A stretch of 64,000 bases of DNA from Apiosordaria backusii (taxonomy: Eukaryota > Ascomycota > Sordariomycetes > Sordariales > Lasiosphaeriaceae): NCBI GenBank assembly GCA_030549205.1, contig JAUKTV010000012.1, forward strand, positions 434,001-498,000, written 5' to 3'. Made by a program: the position numbers and the translations under genes. The notes beneath the pieces were generated by a model that saw only the letters and a program-made list of their open reading frames with translations, had not been told where the DNA came from and searched no databases. Each line of letters opens with the position of its first letter. Within the stretch, counting starts at the first letter, position 1. This document shows positions 43,495 to 54,383 of this stretch, one piece after another.

Positions 43495-44478
43495 TCAATC
43501 TCCAACCCCATCCCTCACCAACCTAACCCCACCGCCCATAAACCCCATCCCAAACCCCTTCCTCGGACTCCCCTTACCCACCACCACCTGTTCCTTCTTC
43601 GGACTCGTCTCCACAACCCCAACCCCAACCCCAACCCCCTCCCTTATCCTCTTCGGACTTTGCTGCTGTGTCGCCGTCTCCTGCGGCCTCAACCCCCTCC
43701 TCCTCTCCACCTCTTGCACCAACCCCTTGAGGTAAACCTCCGCTTGCACCGTAGCACTATACGCCTGCGCCGTCCACTGCCAGACATTCCTCCTCGACGC
43801 ATCCGCCCCCGCCGCCAGTAACGTCCTCAACACCAACAAATTCCCATTACTACTCGCAAAATGCAACGCGGTATTCCCATCCAGATCTGCATTCCTTAGC
43901 GCTCTCTCCGCCCCCCAGGTGCGTACGTCAGTAGCAACTGCACAACTGTGTCATGACCATGCAACGACGCTTCCATTATCGCATCCCGACCCCGGATATC
44001 CTGCCGGACAATACTTGGAGGGTGGTATTCACATAGCAAATGCACAACCTCTGTGTGTCCTGCCGCAGAGGCGAGCATAAGTGGTGTTTGGTGATTGTCA
44101 TTTAGTGACGGCGTGATTTTGTCGTCGTCATCGCTGTTGTTGTTGTTGTTGTTGTTGTTGTTGTCGGCGGTTCTGGTCCGCTCGTGGCCGAGGGATATCA
44201 ACAGCCGGCATATTTGCAGGTGTCCGAGCGAGGCGGCGAGGTGGAGGTTTGAATTCGACAACCCGAATCGCTCGTCTGGGTCAGGGTTGTGGAGGAGGTG
44301 AGGGTGGGATTTGAGGATGCGGGCGACGAGGAGGGAGTCGTTGGAGCGGATTGCTCGGCGGAGGCGGATGGCGGGGTCGATCCTGACGTGATGGAGTTGG
44401 TTAGTGATTGAAATTGGGATTGAGGAACTGAAAATATGTCGAGAGAAAGGAGATAAAGGGACAACAAGCTACGTACAT
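43495..44478 (-). pseudogene. Ankyrin-repeat protein with a one-base frameshift
   Basis: The start codon is split: AT at 44478-44477, a 94-nt intron (GTACGT...CGTCAG, 44476-44383), then G at 44382. The frame continues MIDPAIRLRRAIR, ankyrin-like repeats (NLHLAASLGHLQICRLLISLG; TPLMLASAAGHTEVVHLLCEY; DAIMEASLHGHDTVVQLLL) to about 43910. There the minus strand has GGGGGG; one extra G would join it to the next frame (NADLDGNTALHFASSNGN...LLAAGAD), ending at 43495. Repaired length would be about 296 aa, with four ankyrin repeats. Between repeats 1 and 2 is a poly-Asn run from (GTT)9, and near the end a GVGVGV run from CCAACC repeats. The function of such small ankyrin proteins is generally protein binding. 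Homopolymer sequencing error is a strong alternative to pseudogenisation. Confidence 0.8.
44136..44163. repeat. (GTT)9 microsatellite coding for poly-Asn
   Basis: Nine GTT units on the plus strand are read as AAC (Asn) on the minus strand inside the ankyrin gene. The length is likely to vary between strains. Confidence 0.9.
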
Positions 44479-44842
44479 GGCCAGCTTGCGCTTTGAGCGT
44501 CGGCAGCGGTGGTGATGGTCGTGGAGAAGTCAATGCGATGGTGGGGATGGAGTGACGTCGCAGACAGTGGCCCAGGCCTGGGATGGTTACCTAGTGTACT
44601 GTTGCTGGGGCTGCGCTGGGGATGTTTGTTGGCAGCTGCGCTTGGAGGGGCGCGCCGTTAAGTCCGAAATGCGGGGCGGCGCAGGTACCCCGCCATTAGC
44701 CTGCCGATGATCCCTGCAAGCTCAGCCCTACAGGCTCCATGAGAGACGACGACGACATGGGACATGTGACACCTCAGCGGGCGAAATACTTTTCCTATCT
44801 ATTGCTCATTACTCAATGCTCATAAGCTCTACTTGCGGAAAC
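44479..44842. other. Intergenic: ankyrin gene leader and 3' flank of membrane-protein gene
   Basis: This contains the 5' leader and promoter of the ankyrin gene. An open frame across the start region (minus strand, 44533 onwards) is Pro/Ser-rich and is probably untranslated. No other feature seen. Confidence 0.4.
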
Positions 44843-45617
44843 TCAGGATAACCCCGCCAGTCTGTACGCCCCGTCCACCACCAGAGACAGCCACCCGGCA
44901 ACCATGAACCAGACGATGCAGTATGCCAATGTGAACCACCTGCGACTCACCCGTGACAGGTCTTTTTCGATCAACGTGCGCCCTTCTCTCTCTGCCCTTT
45001 TCCTGTCAGGCACCCACGACAGCGGTCCCCATCCTTGAATCATGAAGGCCGCAATCAACAGCAGCACACACCGCACAGCCAAGATGCACATCAACTGTTT
45101 CCTCGTCATCCGAGCCCGCCGCGCGCCTGGCTTCCCGTCTCGCCCAACTGCCGCATCGATGTTGACCAACTCATGGAATCCCATGAAGACGATTGTTGCG
45201 AATCCCTGTGTTTCATACAACAAGAGTCAGCTTGTGGTTTAGTCAAGCCACCAGAGGCCGACTTACGAACAGCAACCCCCAAGTTAATAGCCCAACAGGG
45301 TCGTCTTGTCGATTACCAATCTGTGTCCGATCTTCAAAGACATTCAAGGTTGCGGCGACGAGAGCATAACCGGACGCGAGTGTGACGAACTCTATCCAGT
45401 CCACCAGCTTATCCTACTTTTCGGTGCCGGGTGTGTATGACTGTACGCCGGATTTGACTTTCTTCCTGATTTTAGGTTTGCGGCGTTGAGCAGGTTGCAC
45501 CTTGATGATTGCGTCGTCAAAGTCGTCCTCGAAGTCGGCAAGTGGCATTGGCTCTTCCACAGCCATAGGGAGGGTTGGACTGCTGGGGGCACTCGGCATC
45601 TTGGCCTGGAAATCCAT
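44843..45617 (-). pseudogene. Four-helix membrane protein gene with an in-frame TAG
   Basis: Exons on the minus strand 45617-45267 and 45205-44843, with a 61-nt intron (GTAAGT...CACAG, phase 0). The N-terminal 65 residues are cytosolic-looking (acidic FEDDFDDA, then basic RRKPKIRKK). At codon 68 (45416-45414) there is a TAG between GTEK and DKLVDWIEF, while the same frame stays coherent on both sides. Four hydrophobic segments follow: TLASGYALVAATLNV, VGLLTWGLLFGFATIVFMGF, LMCILAVRCVLLLIAAFMI and WFTLAYCIVWFMVAGWLSLVV, giving 237 codons in all. CAG to TAG (Gln) is a one-step C-to-T change. An alternative is a cryptic intron ending at that TAG, but I found no good donor or branch site. The function of the family is unknown to me. 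Confidence 0.65.
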
Positions 45618-45996
45618 GGGGGGTAGAGGGAAGAAGATTAAACGCGGGCAAGAAGAATGGAGGATTTGGTGTGCAAACATGTCCAGCCATGCGCCACTAA
45701 AAGGTGACAGGTGAGCCTTCCTTCCATTGAGGCTGATGCCTCATCCACTTCGCAGTTTCCACACTCATGGAACTTTGCTTTGTTAGAGCAGAAACCTACT
45801 GCTGTGGTGTCTTCGAATACACTTCCATCCACTTACGATGTGGCACATTTTATTCACCGTTAAGCATACTTTATCTCGCTATTCTATCTCGCCATTCGAC
45901 CCATTAATACCCGGCTGAGAGCCAACTGGGTGTCTTAATTTTCTGCGTTCCATCACCTCCAACCTGGCCTCGTTTATCGCTGTATGACACAACAAA
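45618..45996. promoter_or_regulatory. Divergent intergenic region: membrane protein / first 2EXR gene
   Basis: 379 bp between the start codons of divergent genes, and the left boundary of the 2EXR island. No motif was recognised. Confidence 0.4.
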
Positions 45997-47494
45997 ATGA
46001 CACCGTTGTCCCCAGAACCCCAGACCCAGTCTGCGCCCGATGCCACGCCCCCAATTAAGAGCGGCTGGAATCGTTTACCGGCTGAGCTTCGATTGGAGAT
46101 ATATCGACAAGTATGGGAGCCGAGGACAGTTGTCATATCAGCCGCCCAAAACCGACAAAAGTTTCCCGTTACGCTGCACATAAACTATGAATCTCGAGAA
46201 GAAACACTGAAGCATTACCACCACTACAACCTACATTATGTGGATGGGTACTTCGAAGAGGAGGAGGACGAGGACGAAGACGAGGAGGAGGACGAGGATG
46301 GTGGTCAAGAGGAGGAAGAGGTATGCCGTTTATACGAGTTTGGATTTGATTTGCAAATTGAAGTGAGATACTGACTTTTGCGGACAGGAGGGCCCCATGA
46401 CCGGAAAGCAGCATATGGAAGATGGCTGTCAAATATCCCAAAAGAAGAAAGACAAAAATGGATATATCTATCCGCGTTTGGACATTATCCGGCTCGGCTT
46501 GTTGTATGTGCCTGACCCTATCATATGTCAGCCAAAACTGGAAATTCCAATCATCAATCAGCCTTCGCTCCGCGTGATTATAGGTCAGGATGCCGATATC
46601 CACCACAGCCTCGGGGTCCTGGCCCCTATTTATTCCATCATTCGCACCATCGATTTCTGGTCATTGACCAATGACCACCCCTCCAATTCCTTCTCTTGGT
46701 ACCGAGCATGTCGGGTTCCACCGTCGATTCCCTTCACCCCTGTGGCGAGGTGGGAAGACGTGGTTTTCCGCCCAACACCACCACCGCTAGTGGAATTCAG
46801 CTGCGCAAACCCGGCCTGTCGGAACCCTACACTTGCTTTGAAGTGGGAATATATGTCTGAAGAGACCCGGGTCATAACCACCGATAATACAAACCTCGCT
46901 AATCTCGCTAGATTCGGTGTGGTCTCGAACCCGGGTGATCCTGCTGTCGACTCGGCACTAAAAATTCCATGTGCAGTTGTCCACTGGACGGAGGTCAAAG
47001 CTCGTAGCACCCTTCAAAAGGACCAAGTTCTGCTATTTGACGCTGGCTCCGAGTCTACTACGCCCGCAACCGCTGCTGCCGAGGACGATCCGAAAGAAAC
47101 GTGGGCGATGCTGAAGGTTGTGTCGCCAGACAAAGTGTGGCACAAAGAAGTGGCCTCCATGGCCCTGCGCTATCACTGGTCTTACCTAGCAGCCAAGCAC
47201 AATGGGGTGTGGTACCGGGTCGGGCCGTCTCCTAATCTCGATGATTTGCGGTTTTTATTCTATATTCTCAGGTATCCACTTCCCGAGTATGGTGAGATCA
47301 TTCACGGCGTCTGCGGCCCGCGGTTCATGTATGAGGGCTACCATCATGACGATTCTGAATTCAGGAAAGAGATCAGGGCAGACAGGGAAGTGGAAAAGTT
47401 AGAGGCAGATAGGGAGGTATTGCCTTTGATAGTTACTTTCTTGGCCCGCGAGCATCTAGCGGCTGTAGAAAGCGTATACCACCGCTGTGGATAG
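45997..47494 (+). CDS. 2EXR-domain protein, paralogue A (476 aa)
   Basis: Exons 45997-46320 and 46388-47494, with a 67-nt intron at phase 0. The 2EXR domain (about 24-85) shows both ExR motifs: AELR in LPAELRLEIYRQVWEPRTV and ESR in HINYESREETLKHYHHY. An acidic run of nearly pure Glu/Asp (about 87-108) lies just before the splice. The rest is the C-terminal region shared by all copies in this island: YIYPRLDIIRL, RTIDFW, the YRACR position of the usual SRYRICR, W-DVVFR, a CxxxxC pair (CANPACRNP), CAVVHW, LLFDAG, WAMLKVVSPDKVWHKE and IIHGVCGPRFMYEG. There is no signal peptide or membrane segment. 2EXR domains are fungal and of unknown function. It is the only copy in the window with an intron in the coding region. 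Confidence 0.85.
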
Positions 47495-47840
47495 TGCTTA
47501 TTAAAGACAAAAAGAAAAAATGGAAGGAAGCTGGTTGTGGACTGGGATGGTGACACTAGCGATTCAAGGTTTGTTTAATGCCTTAGCAAATCATAGACTA
47601 GAATGATATAATTTGCGATGAAGACGTTCCATGATATCAAAGGGGTGTTGACAATTTTTTCAGAACTATTAACCCTCTCTTTGAGGCCTACCATCCATTC
47701 TCCTAGGCCTGCGGACTGTCTTTTCAGGCCCTTTCAATATCATTTGACGCCTCTTGACGACGATCCATCTCTCCGAGACTGTTGACCATCTCCCCACCAC
47801 TGTTGACCACACCCTCTCAAGCCATCCTGAGAGGCCCGGC
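47495..47840. other. Convergent intergenic region between 2EXR genes A and B
   Basis: 3' flanks of two convergent paralogues. A near-direct repeat ACTGTTGACCA occurs twice (47780 and 47803 regions). No gene. Confidence 0.5.
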
Positions 47841-49389
47841 CTACTTACACCGATGAACCAAAATCTCCCTCCCAACGGAATGCTCCCAATTCACAAAACG
47901 TATCTCCGGCTCCCCCATCTCATCCTCCCTCTCCACCTCCACCTCCGCGCCGAACTCGCAAGGCCGGACAAGCCGCCCTCCATCGCACCACTTCCACCAT
48001 GACACGTCGCTAACCACCGGATAGCTCCCCAAACCATGGTAACTAGGCTGACCCTCCTGCAAGTCGGTATCACCCGGGCTGACACCTACATCCTCCCACT
48101 TTTGCCCCTGGTATAGATACCCCGGCCCACAAACCCCGTGAACCACCCGCCCCCACTGCTCTTGGAGAGGGTAATTCAGAAACGTGATGCCCGCTGGCCA
48201 ATAGCGGGTTACGACCGCCTTGACCATAGGCAGGATATCCTCTTCTAGATCCACCCGGAAATTTGGGTTTAGGTGGTTGAGGGGGAGGGGTGATGTCAAG
48301 GGACTGAAATGGAAGAGGTGGGAAAAGGCAAAGGTGGTGATTTCCCCGTGGTGGTTTTGGTTTGGGTGGATGACTTTGAGGAGGGACCAGCGTTCTCTTG
48401 ACAGCAAGCTACCTGAGGTGGGGTTGGCGTTGAAGAGGAGGGCGCTGTGGTGTTTGAGGGTTGTGCGGGCGTGGGAGGGGAGGAAGTGGGAGACTGCGCA
48501 GGGGATGTGGATTTCGGGGGTGAGGTGGGAGTTGGGGGGGAGTGGGGTGGTGTGTGGGGGGGTGGTTAGCGGATGGGATGAGTGGGGGGTGTATTTTCGG
48601 TGGAGGACCCAGTAGGAGTTGGGGGATGAGCAGCCTGGTTGATGGGAAGAATCGAGCGGGTTTTTGTCGTCAAAGCGGAAGGCGCCGTTTTCCCATGCTG
48701 CTACTGTGGTTAGAGGGGCCCCGGGCGGGATACGGCAGATGCGGTAGCGTGAGGTGCGCTGGCACGGTTCAAAATCTGGTCTGTGGTCGGTGTGGTCTTC
48801 CGTCGTCCAGAAAGAAGTCAATGGTGCGGATGAGGGGGATGAGGTCCTCGAGTCTGCCGCCGAGGAGAATGTCGTCTTTGATATCCCGGCCGAGGCTGAT
48901 GCGGAGGAGGGGTTCCCTGATCGTGGGGATAAGGAGGGAGAACCCTGGTGGGAAGAGCCCTTGGCGGGAGTAGAGATGCTCGAAGTGGAAGATGTCTAGA
49001 TAGGGGTTGAAGTAACCGAACGTCTCTTTCTTCGTTGGTCGGGAAAACGTGTTGGGGGAGCCTAGATGGTCGGAGATCACGCTCTCGACGTCGTAGTATT
49101 GTAGCTGGTACCGGTGGTAGTGCATCAACATCTGTTGTCGTGCCTCATAATTGATGTGGAGGGTCACGGGGGGTTTGCGCTTTCTCTGGTGCTCCAAGGC
49201 TCGCTCGAGTGCCTTGGGATGCCGGGGTGAGGGATCATGATCGATATCACGTAACTCGAATGAGCTCACGACGGTCCGGGGCTCCCAGACTTCCCGGTAG
49301 ATTTTGAGGCGAATCTCGGGTGGTAAACAGTTGAAGCCGGCTGGTTGCGACTGTGTGCTATCTGTCGATTTCGGTGAGGGGGACTCCAT
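47841..49389 (-). pseudogene. 2EXR-domain protein, paralogue B, with 4-bp insertion
   Basis: The ATG at 49389 starts a frame with the 2EXR domain (LPPEIRLKIYREVWEPRTVV; HINYEARQQMLMHYHRY), the PYLDIFHF block and PLLRISLGRD, up to RTIDFF near 48815. From there the family match continues in another frame: TSRYRICR, W-NGAFR, CAVSHF, LLFNA, WSLLKVIHP, VVHGVCGPGYLYQG, PVVSD, ending at 47841. Relative to the expected RTIDFW, there are four extra bases (AAAG on the plus strand, 48811-48814, next to AAG), which look like a small slippage duplication. Without them the protein would be about 514 aa. No GT-AG intron can absorb the shift. It is probably a recently disabled copy; a base-calling error is less likely for a 4-bp event. 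Confidence 0.8.
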
Positions 49390-50414
49390 GGTGTCGTGTT
49401 GTTGATGATGGGAAGACGAGGGCAACGAGCTGGTCTGGTGGGAAAGAAGTCGGAGGTGGGAGGATCGATGGCTTTTATGTTGTACATTCGGCGGCTTGGT
49501 TGTTGATTGAGAGTGAATTGAGAGAGCCAGCCACGGTGTAGATAAGAAGTGGAGCCCAAGTGAATTCCAAGTCGCTCCTGCTGGAAACCTGAGATGGATC
49601 CTCTGTCAGCAGAGGCCCTGTGATGGGCCAAGAGTGGTGTGGACGTGGAGCACCTTGTGTAGAAGATCATGCAGATAGGCGCTCGGACCAACGTGTGCTC
49701 AGAAGCCTCCATGGCACTGTGTAGACGATGAAGGATGAGCCTTGCTTTGGTTTCTCGACTGTCGACGTAGATACTGTTGCACGGTAATGGTACTATCTTC
49801 TGGTGAGGGATATACGGGCTTGTAATAGGGGCTCAGGGGTAATATTCGAATCCTCTCAGTGTCTGTTTAAACACACTGAATCAAGGCTCATAGCCATATC
49901 GTCCAGCACCTACTCTGTCAACCAAGAGCACGGGCTTCCAACACAGGAGCAAGAAGCCTCATGGGCACGTGCACCCACATTCGACTCACTACCTTTTGTT
50001 TCTTTAAGAATTCACTTGTGGTATCGAGTGCCCCGCACCGACTCGGATGTTTTCTGAATCCTGATCAAATGGGCGAAAAGCTTTTCTTTTTTCCTACAAT
50101 TCTTTCACCCTCTCATCACCTACTCCTGTCATCCTCCACAGATTCTTGACCTTCCCAGAGCAGCCCTGCTTCCAGCCAAAAGCCCTTTCGTCTCGTCTAC
50201 AGGCTTCTTTCGGTTCCCAAAGGTCTTGACTGTTTTCTCCGAAGGCCATTGCTGCCTTGAGACCCTCAGAATCTGGAAACAGCTATCTCCAGTCTCGAAG
50301 GAGGACTAGGTCGGTATTTCAGTCACAGGGTTTGGTAAGTTCCAAGTTTGGTGTGCCCACATCGAGTCGCGTGCTAACAACTGGTTAGATTGGTGAGCGA
50401 CATCACAGGACGGC
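49390..50414. promoter_or_regulatory. Divergent intergenic region: 2EXR genes B and C
   Basis: 1.0 kb of upstream sequence for both genes. A good 5'-UTR intron for gene C lies at 50335-50388 (GTAAGT, GCTAAC branch, GTTAG), 26 nt before its ATG. No coding frame is supported. Confidence 0.5.
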
Positions 50415-51884
50415 ATGGCATCCCCGACTACAGATATATCCGACGGGACGAGAGTCCGGGGCATCTACTCCATCCCAATCGAACTACGCTTTCAGATCTA
50501 CAAGTTTACTTGGGAGCCACAAACTGTATTCATCAGCGCGCGTGATCCGACACCAGACCGCAACCCCCCGAAGCCTCCCTTGACACTTCATATCAACAAG
50601 GAAGCCCGAAATGAGACCCTGAATTATTACCACGAGTTTACGTTCGTTTTCGAGAAGAACAGGGAGAAAATTCTAATCTCAAAGCGCGGCTATATTAATC
50701 CCCGTCTCGACATCCTGCATTTGGGCCCCTGCTGGGACCTCTATGACACAGGGCAAAACATGTTGAAGTTCCAGCCGGCCATCACCAAGCCTCTTCTTCG
50801 CGTCACGCTTGATCGCGGCATGAACGCCAACCACGGCCTTATCTTCCTTGACCTCAGGTGCAAGCTTATAGCTGGAATTCGCACAATAGACTTCTGGATC
50901 AATGTCACCCGACCGTGCTCACTGGTGCCTGAGGGGTACAATGACGACAACGGAAACCCCGTGAGGATCGACCACAGGACCACCTCTCGATACAGGATCT
51001 GCCGCAATGATACCTCGTCTAAAGCATCAGCCAGCAAGTTGCCCATTGCTACCTGGAAGAATGCCGTCTTTCGACTTCGACGTTATGGTGCCCAACACAG
51101 CGGCTGGGCTTACAGTCCCGAGGAAAGCAGTCCCCTGCAGTCGATGCCCGCCAACCTCCTAAACTTGATCGACTGGAACCTCGTCACCTCCGTACCCCTT
51201 CTCGACGACCCAGACTCACACCTGCGTACAGTGTGCGCTGTGTCCAACTGGCACCAACTCAAGCCACGCAATATTCTGAAAAAGACAGGCGTGCTGATGT
51301 TCGACGCCGATCCCACCGGCTCCCAATCATCCAACCAAGAAAGGCCCACGTGGTCCATCCTCAAGGTGGTGTGCCCAGACACTGTCTGGTACAAACACAT
51401 CAACAGCCTGGCCTTTGGCCATCTCATTAACTTGAGCCCCCTCACCAATGAACAAGTGGCCAAACGCAACATTGCACGGGCGTTCAGGATCCTGCACGAA
51501 CCTAGCATTTTGAGCATTTCACACACTTTCTTCGGAGCAACTTCGCCATTCATTGAGGCTCTTCAAGAGATGCGAGGAAGTCACTTTCGCCCGTTTATGT
51601 CTCTTGCAGAGAGGCCCGCTGAAGAGGTGGTACACGGCGTCTGTGGGCCCGAGTATCTGTACGATTACGAGGAGGAGAACCACGGCGAAGACTGGAAGCA
51701 CGGCGCCCCTCGCTCATTCTTTGCTCGCGAACGGGGGAACTTCCCGTTCGTGAGCGGCGCGAGGATGAGTGAGCTACACCTGCGCTATGACTTGGACGAG
51801 GAGCTGGACGTGGACGACGAGATTCTTTGCGCGGATCCGAGGCACCAAAGGGTGATTGAGCTGAGGTACGAGGACCCCGAGTGA
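50415..51884 (+). CDS. 2EXR-domain protein, paralogue C (489 aa)
   Basis: Intact single coding exon, with a likely 54-nt intron in the 5' leader (50335-50388). The 2EXR domain covers about 17-80: IELRFQIYKFTWEPQTVF and HINKEARNETLNYYHEF carry the two ExR motifs. Shared blocks follow in order: GYINPRLDILHLG, ITKPLLRVTLDRG, RTIDFWINVTRPCSL, TTSRYRICR, W-NAVFRLRR, CAVSNWHQLKPRNILKKTG, LMFDADP, WSILKVVCPDTVWYKH, LAFGHLINLSPL, VVHGVCGPEYLYDY and a final PFVSG--MSELH with an acidic end. It lacks the CxxxxC pair of A and F. Closest to paralogue D in layout and in shared variants (PLLRV, DFW--TRPCSL/SRLCSL, HL--LSPL/FSPL). Confidence 0.88.
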   Translation: MASPTTDISDGTRVRGIYSIPIELRFQIYKFTWEPQTVFISARDPTPDRNPPKPPLTLHINKEARNETLNYYHEFTFVFEKNREKILISKRGYINPRLDILHLGPCWDLYDTGQNMLKFQPAITKPLLRVTLDRGMNANHGLIFLDLRCKLIAGIRTIDFWINVTRPCSLVPEGYNDDNGNPVRIDHRTTSRYRICRNDTSSKASASKLPIATWKNAVFRLRRYGAQHSGWAYSPEESSPLQSMPANLLNLIDWNLVTSVPLLDDPDSHLRTVCAVSNWHQLKPRNILKKTGVLMFDADPTGSQSSNQERPTWSILKVVCPDTVWYKHINSLAFGHLINLSPLTNEQVAKRNIARAFRILHEPSILSISHTFFGATSPFIEALQEMRGSHFRPFMSLAERPAEEVVHGVCGPEYLYDYEEENHGEDWKHGAPRSFFARERGNFPFVSGARMSELHLRYDLDEELDVDDEILCADPRHQRVIELRYEDPE

Positions 51885-53665
51885 ATAGACTGGAGAGCAA
51901 TGTCTATAGGACAAATTGTGTATATTTCTGTATTTTAGATCGATTATAGGTGTGGCGGCGGCTGTGATTAACCATCACGCCTATAGACATGTATAAGGTA
52001 CCTGATACCGAAATGCCTATCAGCCCAGATCTCCATGCCTATCCCAAAAGTCCAGGTGCCTGCAAATGATCTTTCAGATGTGAATCTCGCACGAGAAATT
52101 GACATTGCACCTCCAGCAATGGAAACAGATGCCTCTAACGTCACAAATCTGTGCTGGCAAATTTTTTCATGTACTCACCTACCTCAATAAACAACATGAT
52201 GTGCTGTAATGTCTGGCATTCCTCGTGAAGGCCGTGGCGAAGAGAACATACCTAAGTACCTGGCCACCCCTGTGCAAAGGCTGCAGGTTCTTTATCAAAG
52301 GGCAAAGGATAAACGTCAATACAAGTAATAAAAGTTCAAGCAGGAAAAGAAGTAAAGCTGATAACAAAAGAATCTAAGAAACGGGATTTTGATTATCAAA
52401 CAAATACCATACATATCGATGTTCAGCGGCATTAAGAAGTATGTGTGTGAATATGTAATGATATGACGGGCACCACATTGCAACTAAAGTGTTATGTCCC
52501 TGGGGAAATGTTCTGCTATGTTAAAGAACATCCTGCTGAGCTTGGAGTCTTTTTTCTTGCTGGCATGATCTTACCTTTATACCTCATAGCTCCCAAACCA
52601 CCCATTGGATATCAACTGAATGGTTGGACTGTTTCTCATCCCTTGTTTCACTGACCTGGCAAATGCACATTACCCCGCGCTGACTTTTGCTACCTAGGTA
52701 CCTATTTTGCTAATTTCCGAAGAGGAACCTAACGGGTAAGTGCTTGCCATAAGCGTCGGCGAAAACCGACTGTCGGTCTTTGAAGGTAGACTTTCTCAAA
52801 TTATGAACAAGTTTTGTGAGGAGCATGTCCACGATCAAAGTCCTATGGCTGTTGTTGATTGGTCAAGCTATTCGTTTAAGGAGGCACAGTGTGGCACAAC
52901 TGGGAGCTGAACACCAGAAATAGCTTGCCTGCCGGGATCTTCAATTGTTATGCCGCTGCTTACCTTAGACAGTTGCACCATCTGTTTCTTTGCCATGCAC
53001 ACGGAATAAATGCTCATCCGACTTTAGCCGTAAAAAGTCTAGTCAATAACGATTCTTGCGGCACGGTTCTTGAGATGGAATAGCTTGTTCAGCTGAGCGC
53101 CCCTATAGAAGTGATCTTACAAGTAAGGCGAGTCGCATGAGGCTCTGCCAACAGTTCTTGACTTCAGCTGGTGATAAGAGCTACGATCTTGGCGTCTTGG
53201 AAACCAAAGCAGTGGATGACGGTTACACCGACTTTGCTGTAATACCCCTGAACATCAACACTTCATTGTTTCAAGTTGAGAGTCAATGTCTTCTAGTCAT
53301 GCTATACTTAGCTGTTAGCCTTGTTCTAGGAAATTGCGCTTATGATGGTGGAAGGTAACAGTCTCTCCGAGTTCATCGCCATGGCTGTTGCAACGTCTTT
53401 CTACTTCGACAAACAATGCCTGTCGTCTTACAGCACGGCTCAGTTACAATCACGAAAAGGACACCGACGAAGAGACATCACAAACTCCAAAATAGTCTCC
53501 AACAAAAGTATAAAGATCCAAGAATCTCTCGACCATGATCCTCCTTTCCATCTCATCATCACCAACAACTCCCACACAGCCTCAGCTCCATCACCAACTT
53601 CCCAACCACACCCCAGAACAACCCAACCCAACCCATAACAACCACCTCCCTTCAACCTATCCAAA
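51885..53665. other. 1.8-kb intergenic region, no supported gene
   Basis: Moderately AT-rich, with short TACCTAAGTACCT-type motifs around 52250 and 52695. Short frames at 52463-52654 and 53137-53358 have no recognisable domain. The right end is the promoter of the cysteine-rich secreted protein and is C/A-rich (53540-53660). Confidence 0.4.
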
Positions 53666-54383
53666 ATGAAGTTCCTCACCATCCTCCTCACCACCATGGC
53701 GGCCCTCACCTCCGCCGCCGCAGTCAACTACGACTTCGACGCCCCCTTCGACGCCCTCGCAAAGCGCGAAGCCGCCGCCGCCCTCAGCTTCGATCCCGCC
53801 CACGACCCCCTCGCCACCCGCAACGGCGAAGAAGTCGACATCGTCACCGCTGACCTCGATGACGGCGGTGAAAAGGTTGAGATTGTCGTCGACGGGGTCT
53901 CCAAGGGGTATCTGATTGTTAGCCCTGATGGTGATGGTAAGTCTTCCCACCCCTGCTCACCCGAGTCTATTTCAAGACTGACAGTTCGTGCTCTTCAGTC
54001 CAAGGCTTCGACGGCAACGGCACCGCCGTCGACCTCGACGCCGTCCTCGCCGCTCGCAGCGACGACCACGAGGTTGCCGGCGTTGAGAAGCGCGCTCTTG
54101 CCTGGCTCCGTGTTCTTGCTCGTCTCGCTCCCGTTATCAAGAGGTTCGGTAGCCGGGTCATCACTTGGCTGAAGTGTGTTGGTGTTTGGAGTCAGATTCT
54201 GGACTGTGCCCCCAAGGTATGCATGCCCTCTTCGAAACGCCCGATCCTCCAAACTGGCGAATTAGCTACTGACTTTTCTGTCTCTCACCTTAGCTCGTGA
54301 ACTGCGCTACCTATGGCAAGGCCCCTTGGGAGTGCATTGCTGGTATCAACTGCATTGGTAAGGCTGCCAAGAAGTGCAGCTAA
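53666..54383 (+). CDS. Secreted precursor of a basic six-cysteine peptide (192 aa)
   Basis: Exons 53666-53936, 53999-54216 and 54294-54383; introns of 62 nt (GTAAGT...TTCAG) and 77 nt (GTATGC...CTTAG). A signal peptide (about 1-19, ending SAAA) is followed by a pro-region with a Lys-Arg at 33-34 followed by Glu-Ala. That is the Kex2 plus dipeptidyl-aminopeptidase layout seen in yeast alpha-factor. An acidic pro-segment continues to a second Lys-Arg at 121-122. The predicted mature part (123-192, 70 aa) has six Cys, seven Lys, four Arg and only two acidic residues. Its first third is an amphipathic Trp/Leu/Arg helix, and the Cys-containing part ends KKCS. Such features suit a secreted membrane-active or antimicrobial peptide, but I recognise no named family. 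Confidence 0.8.

Noticed and set aside
45420..45506. 87-nt intron removing the in-frame TAG of the membrane-protein gene
   Set aside because: Donor GTGCAA is poor and no CTRAY branch site lies near the acceptor; kept only as a minor alternative.
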